Positions 5,992 through 12,396 of a stretch of 12,797 nucleotides of DNA are shown piece after piece (the stretch's first letter is position 1; each line of letters opens with the position of its first letter). The stretch is from Acidimicrobiia bacterium (GTDB taxonomy: Bacteria; Actinomycetota; Acidimicrobiia; Spongiisociales; ZC4RG35), in contig WHTL01000088.1 of NCBI GenBank assembly GCA_009377735.1, positions 1 through 12,797 on the forward strand. Direction: 5' to 3'. The position numbers and the translations under genes were made by a program. A model generated the notes under the pieces. That model was not told the origin of the DNA. It was given only the letters and a program-made list of their open reading frames with translations, and ran no database searches.

Positions 5992-8462
5992 TGGTCGAGA
6001 TCCACGGATAGAACCATCGTCGTGCCTCCTCCGGGTGTGTCATCGATGACGATCCTGTGGCCCAGGGCATCGGCAAGCCCCTTGGCCACGGCAAGCCCAA
6101 GCCCAACTCCGGCGATGTTCCCGTCGTCGATCGTGCGGAAGGGCTCGAAAATCTGGTGGCGCATCTCGGAATCGATCCCCGGACCCCGATCGATGACCCT
6201 GAGGTCGATGTGCCCCCCTACGACACCGGCGCTCACCCGGACAGGTGTCTCCGGTGGTGAGTGCTCCAAACCGTTCCTGACCAGGTTCTCGACTATCCGC
6301 TCCAACAAAGCTGGATCTGTCATCACATCGGGAAGCTCGATTTCGGTGTCCAAGGTGAAACGGTCTTTCTGATTCCGAAGGGCCGAGGCGACGGAGGAGA
6401 CGACGTCCTCGATTCCCGTCTGCCGTTTCTGTGGCTGCACCATCCCCGTCTGCAGTCGTCCGGCATCGAGAAGGTCGGAAATGACATGATTTAGCCGCTG
6501 TGCTTCCTCGCTGATGATGACGAGAAACTCCCGTTGGGCTTCCGGGGGCCACTCGACGTCTTCCTGGAGGATGCTGGTCACCGATGCCTGCATCGCGGAA
6601 AGTGGGCTTCTCAGGTCGTGCGATACCGCTCGGAGTAATGCGGTCCCCAACTCATTGGCCCGCTCCAGGGCATCGACCTCGGCTGCGTGATCTGCAAGCT
6701 CCTCACGGTCAATCACCGTGCCCAGTTCAGTCGCGGTGGCAGCGAGAAGTCTCTCGTCCACCGCGTCGAGTGGGTCACCGGCGATCGCCACGACCATGTC
6801 GCCCACCAGAACCGTCCGGTCGGCTCCCTCGACCGTGGTCGGCGGATCCTCACCGGCTATTGCCAGTGGTTTCGGCGTCCCCCCACCAGCGAGGAAAAGA
6901 GTGATCCCCCGCGCGTCAAGCGCCACCTGGAGCCGCTCGATCAGCTTGGAGACCGACCCTTCGCCCCCGGCCCTGATCAGCCCAACGAGGGTTGCGGCCT
7001 CGGCCTTGGCCGTGGCAGCCTCAGACGACCGACGCGCCGCCGAGCTCACCAGGTATCCGATGAGGCCGGCAAGGAACACGAACATGAGGAGAGCAAAGAC
7101 GTCGGTCGGCCGGACAACGGACAGGGTGCGGAGCTCCGGCGTGAAAAGGAAGTTCCCGATGAGGAACCCAACCACGGCGGCCGTCAATGCTGGCCAGATA
7201 CCCCCGATCCACGCAACCACTGCGGCAACTAGGAGGTACACAAAGAGGACGTTCTGGAGGGGAAACTCCCCTTGCCAGCCGAGCATCAGATAGGTCACGG
7301 CGACCAGGGCGACCACTCCCACCAACCACCCCCAGAGACGACGTCGGGCGGGGAGAGGAGAGGGTCTGGCCCTCCTCCCCGCCTGCGTATCGGCGAGATT
7401 GGAGATCACATGGACATCGATGTCACCGGCAAGACTGAGGACGCGTTGGATGGGCGAGCCCGAAAGGAACTCCTCCCACCGACTGCGACGGGTGGCACCG
7501 ATCACGAGCTGGGTGGCATTGTGGGTCCGGGCGAAATCCACCAATGCCACACCAATATCGGCATGAGCCACCTCGTGGTACAAACCACCGAGGCGCTCCA
7601 GTAGGTCCCGATGCTCTTCGAGCCGGGGCTCATGCTCATCGGTCAGATCATCCGAGGAGCTGACATGGACACCGAGTAGTTCACCCTTGGAACGCATCGC
7701 CATCCGTGCCGCCCGACGTATGGTGTCCTCACCACCCGGGGTGCCCGTGATCCCGACTACGACCCGCTCCCTGGTCTCCCATCGGCTGTCGATGTCGTGG
7801 TCGCGCCGATAGTGGCCTACTGCCTCGTCAACACGGTCTGCCGTCCACAACAGGGCGAGTTCGCGTAATGCACCCAGGTTCCCCTGCCGGAAAAGGCTGG
7901 ACAACGCTGCGTCTACCCGTTCGGGTGGGTAGATCTTCCCCGCACTCAACCGTCTCCTGATGGCCTGCTGTGTCAGATCAACCAGTTGGATCTCATCGGC
8001 TTTCCGGGCCACCTCGTCGGGGATCACCTCCGTCTCGGCCACCCCGGTGATCTCCTCCACCACATCATTGAGCGACTCCAGATGCTGGATGCTCAGCGTC
8101 GAAATGACGTCGATCCCGGAGTCGAGAATGTCCTCGACGTCCTCCCAGCGATTCTCGAGGCCCGAGCTGGCGACATTGGTGTGAGCCAGTTCGTCGACTA
8201 GGACGACGTCGGGACGACGATCCAGGATTCCCTTGGTGTCCATCTCCTCCAACGTCTTCCCCCGATGGTCGATCTCCTTGCGGGGCACCACCTCGAGCCC
8301 ATAGAGAAGTTTCTTCGTCTCCTCCCTCCCGTGGAGCTCGATGAAACCGATGACGGCATCTTTGCCCTGGGCGACGAGACCCCTCATCTCCTCGAGAGCC
8401 GCATAGGTCTTTCCCACTCCCGGTGCCGCACCGACATAAACACGGAGGTTCCCTTTGCTCAT
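5988..8462 (-). CDS. kdpD: KdpD, potassium/osmosensor histidine kinase
   Basis: 824 residues, somewhat shorter than E. coli KdpD. Domains in order: N-terminal KdpD ATP-binding domain with Walker A GAAPGVGKT (11-19) and VVLVDELAHTN (86-96); universal-stress-type domain (about 233-354, RVVVGITGTPGG to VHVISN); four membrane helices of the DUF4118 type (about 375-396, 401-421, 422-441, 454-476); GAF-like region (about 490-590); dimerisation and phosphotransfer domain with H615 in RAVSHDLRSPLSAM; ATPase domain with the N-box ENLVRNGLEHSP (725-736), DRGPGI and GVGLGLAVAKG. All key residues are present, so it should autophosphorylate and pass the phosphate to KdpE, which overlaps its stop by four bases. 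Only a weak Shine-Dalgarno precedes ATG 8462. A small ORF stops across this start, so coupling is possible. It is probably transcribed with the small membrane gene upstream. Confidence 0.95.
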   Translation of the reverse strand: MSKGNLRVYVGAAPGVGKTYAALEEMRGLVAQGKDAVIGFIELHGREETKKLLYGLEVVPRKEIDHRGKTLEEMDTKGILDRRPDVVLVDELAHTNVASSGLENRWEDVEDILDSGIDVISTLSIQHLESLNDVVEEITGVAETEVIPDEVARKADEIQLVDLTQQAIRRRLSAGKIYPPERVDAALSSLFRQGNLGALRELALLWTADRVDEAVGHYRRDHDIDSRWETRERVVVGITGTPGGEDTIRRAARMAMRSKGELLGVHVSSSDDLTDEHEPRLEEHRDLLERLGGLYHEVAHADIGVALVDFARTHNATQLVIGATRRSRWEEFLSGSPIQRVLSLAGDIDVHVISNLADTQAGRRARPSPLPARRRLWGWLVGVVALVAVTYLMLGWQGEFPLQNVLFVYLLVAAVVAWIGGIWPALTAAVVGFLIGNFLFTPELRTLSVVRPTDVFALLMFVFLAGLIGYLVSSAARRSSEAATAKAEAATLVGLIRAGGEGSVSKLIERLQVALDARGITLFLAGGGTPKPLAIAGEDPPTTVEGADRTVLVGDMVVAIAGDPLDAVDERLLAATATELGTVIDREELADHAAEVDALERANELGTALLRAVSHDLRSPLSAMQASVTSILQEDVEWPPEAQREFLVIISEEAQRLNHVISDLLDAGRLQTGMVQPQKRQTGIEDVVSSVASALRNQKDRFTLDTEIELPDVMTDPALLERIVENLVRNGLEHSPPETPVRVSAGVVGGHIDLRVIDRGPGIDSEMRHQIFEPFRTIDDGNIAGVGLGLAVAKGLADALGHRIVIDDTPGGGTTMVLSVDLDQ

Positions 8463-8482
8463 GGTCCGTCGCCGACCTTCAT
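8459..8482 (-). CDS. Possible seven-codon upstream ORF overlapping the kdpD start
   Basis: On the minus strand ATG at 8482-8480 opens MKVGDGP and stops at TGA 8461-8459, overlapping the kdpD ATG (8462-8460) as ATGA. AAAGGA lies about 10 bases before it, a better ribosome site than the one directly before kdpD. It could deliver ribosomes to kdpD by translational coupling. The peptide is too short to judge by composition, so this is a structural observation only. Confidence 0.25.
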   Translation of the reverse strand: MKVGDGP

Positions 8483-8500
8483 CCCGTCATTATCCTTTAC

Positions 8501-8746
8501 TTAGCCGAAGAATCCGACGAGTATGACGCCGATGCCGACCAACTGCAGGATGTTGGAGACGGTCAGGGCAACCATCCAGCCAATCACCTCGACCCCGCAG
8601 GCGTCCATTCGCCTCTTGAACCAGAACGCCGCAACGCTCGCTCCGACCAGTATCGCTAGCCCCGATACCACGATCGCCAGATCGAACCCTATCGGATTCA
8701 CCTCGCGCCGACGGTCGAGCCAGTCACCGGTGCGACCACGACCCAC
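8501..8746 (-). CDS. Small two-helix membrane protein upstream of kdpD, unknown function
   Basis: Up to 81 residues from GTG 8746; GTG 8701 (66 residues) is an equally possible start, and neither has a clear Shine-Dalgarno. Hydrophobic segments lie at about 21-43 (FDLAIVVSGLAILVGASVAAF) and 55-80 (IGWMVALTVSNILQLVGIGVILVGFF), separated by a short basic loop, FKRRMDACG, so it is probably a helical hairpin in the membrane. It lies 38 bases before kdpD on the same strand and is probably the first gene of that operon. I do not recognise the family. It is larger than KdpF (about 30 residues, one helix) and not like it in sequence. A role as a membrane partner of KdpD is conceivable but rests on position alone. 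Confidence 0.6.
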   Translation of the reverse strand: MGRGRTGDWLDRRREVNPIGFDLAIVVSGLAILVGASVAAFWFKRRMDACGVEVIGWMVALTVSNILQLVGIGVILVGFFG

Positions 8747-8986
8747 GCCGAAATCTTCTGTTCTACAGGTCCAGGTCTAATCCGAGCCCCGGTGGAGGAC
8801 CCTCATCTCAACGGCTTCCATACGGCCTCTCGGCCAATCTTTACGCCGTCGCGACGCTCCCTCGCGTCCACCTGATACCCACCCGAGCCCGAAATCGAGC
8901 CTCGGTAGGCTTCGATGGGTAGTATCCCACCATCCCCCAACCGGCCCCGATGCCAGGATCCCGACAGCGAAGCCCAGGAGGAGAAC
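8747..8986. promoter_or_regulatory. Divergent intergenic region between the kdp operon and the ABC importer
   Basis: These 240 bases must hold the promoters of both divergent units. The clearest element is an imperfect inverted repeat, ATCGAGCCT (8894-8902) against AGGCTTCGAT (8907-8916), nine pairs with one bulged base and a CGGT spacer. TAGTAT at 8920-8925 could be a -10 box for the importer genes, though no -35 box is visible 17 bp before it. A strong Shine-Dalgarno AGGAGGAG (8976-8983) precedes ATG 8987. On the minus strand I see no convincing promoter boxes. No supported small gene was found here. Confidence 0.35.
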
Positions 8987-10021
8987 ATGATGAAGCATCT
9001 TCGAGTGAGACTCCGAGTCTGGGGGGTGGTCGGGTCACTGGCTCTCCTGGTTGCTGCCTGTGGTGGCGACGACCCTGTCGCATTGGGTGACGATCCCGTC
9101 CCCGTGGTCTTTGGAGGATCGGTTACCTGGTACGGGCACCTTCCCATCATGGTGGCCGCTGAGAACGGGTACTTCGAGGAGGAAGGGCTGGACTTCACCT
9201 ACGAGACGATCCTCACCTCAGCCGACCGGCTCACCGCACTCACTGCCGGCGACGTCCATTTCTCCAATCTGGGCCGGACATCTCTGATATCGGCCATGGC
9301 CGAGGGCAACGAGTCCTTCTACTTCTTCGCCAACATCGACGATTCGCCTGGAGAGGACGGACTCTACGCTCGGGCTGGGATCGAGAGCATCGAGGACCTC
9401 GCCGGGAAGACTGTGGCGGCCAACACCTCTGCCGAGGTGGCCTTCTTCACCCACCTCGAGGATCACGGCATGTCGGTGGACGATGTCGATTACGTCAACC
9501 TCTCCCCCAGCGACATGTGTCTCGCCCTGGAGAACGGCGACGTCGATGCTATCGATGTGTGGCAGCCCATCCTCGACGACTGCATGGAAGCCGTCCCCGA
9601 CGGCAAACTCCTGTTGCTCGATACCGACAGCTCCATTTACGAGCAGTTCGGGACCGCCGCCGCTCCCGACATCGTGATCATCCAACGGGAAATCGTGGAT
9701 GAAACTCCAGACGTCGCCAAGGCGATAACGGAAGCCATGTTCCGGGGAGTCGACTTCGTCAACGAGAGTCCAGACGAGACGGCCGAGCTGGTGGCGGAGG
9801 AGTATTTCCGACAACCCGCAGACGAGGTGCTGGAGGGGTTCTCGGGATTCCAGTTCTTCGGGGCGGAGAACTTCGAGGAGCACATTACGGCCCACACCGA
9901 GCAAATGCAGTGGCTAGCCCAGTGGCTCTACGACCAGGGTCAGATCTCGTCGGTGCCGGAGGTCTCCGAATGGGTGGAGTACGACTTCGTGCTGGAGATG
10001 CTGGAGGAGAACGAGTCCTGA
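8987..10021 (+). CDS. ABC importer substrate-binding lipoprotein, NMT1/SsuA/TauA-like
   Basis: 344 residues. ATG 8987 (or 8990) follows a strong AGGAGGAG; the frame is open further upstream but without signal-peptide character. The N-terminus is a lipoprotein signal: basic MMKHLRVRLR, a hydrophobic run, then the lipobox LVAAC with C25 as the lipidation site, so the protein is anchored outside the membrane. The mature part shows the NMT1-like periplasmic-binding pattern: YGHLPIMVAAENGYFEEEGLDF, LTALTAGDVHFSNLG, SIEDLAGKTVAAN, LENGDVDAIDVWQPI. This group captures taurine, alkanesulfonates, nitrate, thiamine precursors or riboflavin. The tail is strongly acidic (EMLEENES). A TauC/SsuC-type permease gene follows 63 bases downstream on the same strand. 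The family is secure, the ligand is not; a nearby luciferase-like monooxygenase makes a sulfonate one reasonable guess. Confidence 0.88.
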   Translation: MMKHLRVRLRVWGVVGSLALLVAACGGDDPVALGDDPVPVVFGGSVTWYGHLPIMVAAENGYFEEEGLDFTYETILTSADRLTALTAGDVHFSNLGRTSLISAMAEGNESFYFFANIDDSPGEDGLYARAGIESIEDLAGKTVAANTSAEVAFFTHLEDHGMSVDDVDYVNLSPSDMCLALENGDVDAIDVWQPILDDCMEAVPDGKLLLLDTDSSIYEQFGTAAAPDIVIIQREIVDETPDVAKAITEAMFRGVDFVNESPDETAELVAEEYFRQPADEVLEGFSGFQFFGAENFEEHITAHTEQMQWLAQWLYDQGQISSVPEVSEWVEYDFVLEMLEENES

Positions 10022-10023
10022 GC

Positions 10024-10051
10024 GGGATCACCATCCCAGCGTGGGGATCCC
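10024..10051 (+). repeat. Alternative hairpins between binding-protein and permease genes
   Basis: GGGAT (10024-10028) pairs with ATCCC (10033-10037) around CACC. The same ATCCC can instead pair with GGGAT at 10044-10048, part of GGGGATCCC. Small hairpins at this place in importer operons often protect the upstream message and set binding protein above permease. The stems are only five pairs, so confidence is low. Confidence 0.3.
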
Positions 10052-10084
10052 ATGTAACGTCTGAGCACCAACCCGGAGGCGCCG

Positions 10085-10969
10085 ATGACGAGGAAGACCG
10101 ATCTCGAACCCGAGACCATGGCCGGTGAGGTGCCTCCGCCACCTACCGACAGGCGGCCACGACCCGCCGATGAGGCCGGGAGAGCTTCTGGGCGTCGATC
10201 ATTGGACCCGCGAATACGTGATTGGATCCTCCGCATCGGCGCCGTCGTGTTCTTCATCGGTGTGTGGACCTTCCTCACCAACACCGGGCTGGTCAACCCC
10301 ACCTTCATGCCTTCGCCGCAACGGGTGGTCGAGGAATCACAGCGGTTCATCGAGAACGGGGACCTCCTCACCGGTGTGCTCTCCTCTAGCCGGCGGGTCA
10401 TCATCGGGTTCGTGCTCGCCTCGGCGTTCTCGGTCCCTCTGGGCATAGTGCTCGGGGTGTGGCAGCCAGCAAAGGCATTCTTCGACCCGATCATCTCCCT
10501 CCTCCGGCCTCTCCCCTCCATCACCTGGATTCCCCTCACCATGCTGTGGCTGGGGATCGGCGAGGTTCAGAAGTACGCCATCGTCTTCATGGGGACGTGG
10601 ATTTACGTCCTTCTCTACACGATGGAGGCCACCAAGCGTGTCGATCCCACTCTCATCCAGGCCGCCCGCAACCTGGGTGCGTCGAGGACGGCGATCATGC
10701 GTGAGGTGGTGCTTCCGGGATCCTTCCCCGGGATCATCTCCGGACTCAAGGTGACGTTGGCAATCTCCTGGTCCTGCGTACTCTCGGCCGAATTGGTGGC
10801 CGCCAACGAGGGCCTGGGGGCGCTGATCTGGCAGGGAAAGGATTTCAACAACCTGGCGCTCGTTCTGGTGGGTATGGCCGCCATATCGGTCACAGTCCTC
10901 ATGATGGATGTCCTGGTCCGGCTCATCGAGGACCGGCTCCTCCCCTGGGAGCGACACCGCCGGTCGTGA
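10085..10969 (+). CDS. ABC importer permease, TauC/SsuC/NrtB-like
   Basis: 294 residues from ATG 10085, with GGAGG (10075-10079) five bases upstream. The first 45 residues are polar and proline- and arginine-rich, longer than usual for this family. Membrane helices follow at about 48-65, 104-126, 133-150, 160-180, 222-242 and 258-280, the usual six. The EAA loop that contacts the ATPase is at 191-217: IQAARNLGASRTAIMREVVLPGSFPGI, with the conserved glycine and the LP-x-x-x-P end. GLGALIWQG near 243-251 is typical of TauC/SsuC proteins. It forms the membrane channel for the substrate delivered by the lipoprotein encoded 63 bases upstream. The gene needed to power it is not next in line: a coiled-coil gene follows, and the likely ATPase is on the opposite strand at 11469-12281. 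Confidence 0.92.
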   Translation: MTRKTDLEPETMAGEVPPPPTDRRPRPADEAGRASGRRSLDPRIRDWILRIGAVVFFIGVWTFLTNTGLVNPTFMPSPQRVVEESQRFIENGDLLTGVLSSSRRVIIGFVLASAFSVPLGIVLGVWQPAKAFFDPIISLLRPLPSITWIPLTMLWLGIGEVQKYAIVFMGTWIYVLLYTMEATKRVDPTLIQAARNLGASRTAIMREVVLPGSFPGIISGLKVTLAISWSCVLSAELVAANEGLGALIWQGKDFNNLALVLVGMAAISVTVLMMDVLVRLIEDRLLPWERHRRS

Positions 10970-11042
10970 GGACTTCCGTCACGCCCTCCCCGTACTCTCA
11001 CCACCACGACGGAGGGAGGAGAGCGTGCAGGAAAGGGAACAC

Positions 11043-11417
11043 ATGACCGCCGCCCGGGAAGCCCTATATACTCGATTGAGAGAAGTGCTCGGATATTCCG
11101 AAGCAGAGACTCTCATAGAAATAATGCCGCAGACGAGCGATATCACCAGGACTGACATCGACGATCTCAGTGCCAACATCGAGATCGTCAAGCTCCGTGT
11201 CGGCCATCTCGAGGACCGGATGGACCGGCTCGAAGACCGGATGGACCGACTGGAAGACCGGATGGACCGGCTGGAGACGCTGATGGAGCGGTTTGACGAC
11301 CGACTCCACGACTTCCACGGCGAGTTACGTCAGCAGACGCGAACGTTCGTGCTCGCATCCACCAGCTCCGCGGCGATCGTCGCCATGGTCTCCTTTGCAG
11401 CCGCTTCGCTGATATAG
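11043..11417 (+). CDS. Small coiled-coil protein with C-terminal membrane anchor
   Basis: 124 residues from ATG 11043 (AAGGG five bases upstream). GTG 11025 (130 residues) is an in-frame alternative with GGAGGGAGGAG before it. Residues 7-29 (ALYTRLREVLGYSEAETLIEIMP) resemble the conserved head of a family of small actinobacterial coiled-coil proteins that I recall only as hypothetical. A heptad coiled coil follows (about 45-95) with LEDRMDR three times in tandem at 56-76, then HGELRQQTRTF and a hydrophobic segment at 101-124. The layout (head, coil, C-terminal helix) resembles the DUF1640/CCDC90 group, but membership is not certain. It probably forms an oligomer on the membrane. It lies 73 bases after the permease stop on the same strand; a link to the importer is not shown. 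The front of the gene (about 11060-11140) is visibly richer in A and T than its surroundings. Confidence 0.72.
   Translation: MTAAREALYTRLREVLGYSEAETLIEIMPQTSDITRTDIDDLSANIEIVKLRVGHLEDRMDRLEDRMDRLEDRMDRLETLMERFDDRLHDFHGELRQQTRTFVLASTSSAAIVAMVSFAAASLI
11208..11291 (+). repeat. 21-bp tandem repeat encoding coiled-coil heptads
   Basis: Three near-identical 21-bp units at 11208-11228, 11229-11249 and 11250-11270, each beginning CT(C/G)GA(G/A)GACCGGATGGACCG, and a diverged fourth at 11271-11291. Each codes for one LEDRMDR heptad, so copy-number change would lengthen or shorten the coil by whole heptads without breaking the frame. Confidence 0.85.
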
Positions 11418-11440
11418 CACCAAGGCGTTGCGTCTAGCGG

Positions 11441-11461
11441 AACGTTCTACAGCCTGACGTT
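11441..11461. terminator. Weak hairpin between convergent coiled-coil and ATPase genes
   Basis: AACGT (11441-11445) pairs with ACGTT (11457-11461) around an 11-base loop, followed on the plus strand by TTCGGTTT. It lies in the 51-bp gap between the two convergent stops, the right place for a terminator, but five pairs make a weak stem. Confidence 0.3.
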
Positions 11462-11468
11462 TTCGGTT

Positions 11469-12281
11469 TCAGTCGTCGTCGCCGAATGTGACTCCGGTGG
11501 CCTCCATGTGACCTTTGACCTCCTCTTCCACGTGTCCCCAGATCTCCTGTTTCACCCGGAGATAGTCGGATGACAGTTGGACATCGATCTTCCTGGGTCG
11601 GGGCAGGTCGTTGCTGATGATCGTCTTCACCCTTCCGGGTCGGGCCGACATCACCACGACGGTGTCGGAAAGGAGGAGCGCCTCGTCGATGTTGTGGGTG
11701 ACGAACACGGTGGTCTTGCCGCTCTCTTCGTGGATGCGGAGGAGTTCCTGTTGCATCACCTGGCGAGTCATGGCGTCCAGCGCAGCGAAGGGCTCGTCCA
11801 TGAGAAAGACCTCGGGATTGGCGGCGAGGATCCGAGCGAAGGTGACGCGTTGCTGCATACCTCCCGATAGTTCCGGCGGGTAGTGGTCTTCGAAGCCCTT
11901 CAGGTTGACCATCTCGATATAGCGGTCGGCGATCGCCTCCCGCTCCTCACGCCCGATGCCCTGCATCTTGGGCCCGAACTGGACGTTCTTCCTCACGGTC
12001 TTCCACGGAAGGAGGGCGTATGACTGGAAGACCATCCCACAGCGGGGCTCGACACCCGTGATCGCTTCCCCCCGCAGCCTCACCTCTCCCGTGGTGGGCT
12101 GGATGAACCCGGCGAACATGTTGAGGAGGGTGGTCTTGCCACAACCCGAGGCACCAACGATGCAGACGAAATCCCCCTCGGCGATCTCGAGGTCGAGGTC
12201 CTGTATCGCCAGGAGCTCGCCGTCCTTGACGGCAAAGGTCTTCGAGACCCCATGCGTACTGAGGATGGGGGAGTCACTCAT
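11469..12281 (-). CDS. ABC importer ATPase, TauB/SsuB/NrtD-like
   Basis: 270 residues from ATG 12281. The frame is open to 12449, but that extension runs into the divergent gene and lacks family similarity. All nucleotide-binding motifs are present: Walker A GASGCGKTT (43-51), Q-loop Q86 in FQSYALLPW, signature LSGGMQQR (138-145), Walker B VFLMDEP (158-164) with catalytic E163, D-loop ALDAM and H196 in FVTHNIDEA. The sequence style (CGMVFQSYALLPWKTVRKNV) is that of taurine/sulfonate/nitrate importer ATPases. It is therefore the natural energy unit for the lipoprotein and permease at 8987-10969, although it lies on the opposite strand, separated by the coiled-coil gene. AAGGAG lies 19 bases before the ATG, too far for a normal site. 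It could also serve another permease outside the window. Confidence 0.9.
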   Translation of the reverse strand: MSDSPILSTHGVSKTFAVKDGELLAIQDLDLEIAEGDFVCIVGASGCGKTTLLNMFAGFIQPTTGEVRLRGEAITGVEPRCGMVFQSYALLPWKTVRKNVQFGPKMQGIGREEREAIADRYIEMVNLKGFEDHYPPELSGGMQQRVTFARILAANPEVFLMDEPFAALDAMTRQVMQQELLRIHEESGKTTVFVTHNIDEALLLSDTVVVMSARPGRVKTIISNDLPRPRKIDVQLSSDYLRVKQEIWGHVEEEVKGHMEATGVTFGDDD

Positions 12282-12396
12282 CGTGGGCCAAAGTGGAAAA
12301 CTCCTTAGGGTCGGCAGTGGTGCTCGACCGGTCGCTGGGCAGGGAGAGTAGCCTGAGCGGTCGGTCGTCTCAATCGATACGACCCGGAAGGATGGA
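12282..12396. promoter_or_regulatory. Divergent promoter region with CGACC/GGTCG repeats
   Basis: 115 bp between the divergent ATPase and monooxygenase genes. It contains a perfect 10-bp palindrome CGACCGGTCG (12325-12334), and its half site recurs as GGTCG at 12359-12363 and 12363-12367 and as CGACC at 12380-12384. This is the pattern of a dimeric repressor operator placed to control both genes, but in GC-rich DNA such words are common. TAGCCT at 12349-12354 fits the TAnnnT form of a -10 box for the monooxygenase. GGAAGGA (12386-12392) is its Shine-Dalgarno. Confidence 0.35.

Noticed and set aside
8747..8986. KdpE-binding site for autoregulation of the kdp unit
   Set aside because: The T-rich KdpE target known from enterobacteria is not seen; actinobacterial targets may differ, so absence is not evidence against regulation.
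8777..8998. Minus-strand frame with a hydrophobic start in the kdp/importer intergenic region
   Set aside because: The hydrophobic start is the reverse complement of the lipoprotein signal region; the rest is low-complexity shadow.
9218..9904. 228-codon minus-strand frame opposite the binding-protein gene
   Set aside because: Mirror of acidic codons on the other strand; no motif, and the plus-strand gene has a signal peptide, ribosome site and family pattern.
11208..11291. Short tandem repeats considered as a CRISPR-like array
   Set aside because: The units are contiguous with no spacers and encode coiled-coil heptads in frame.
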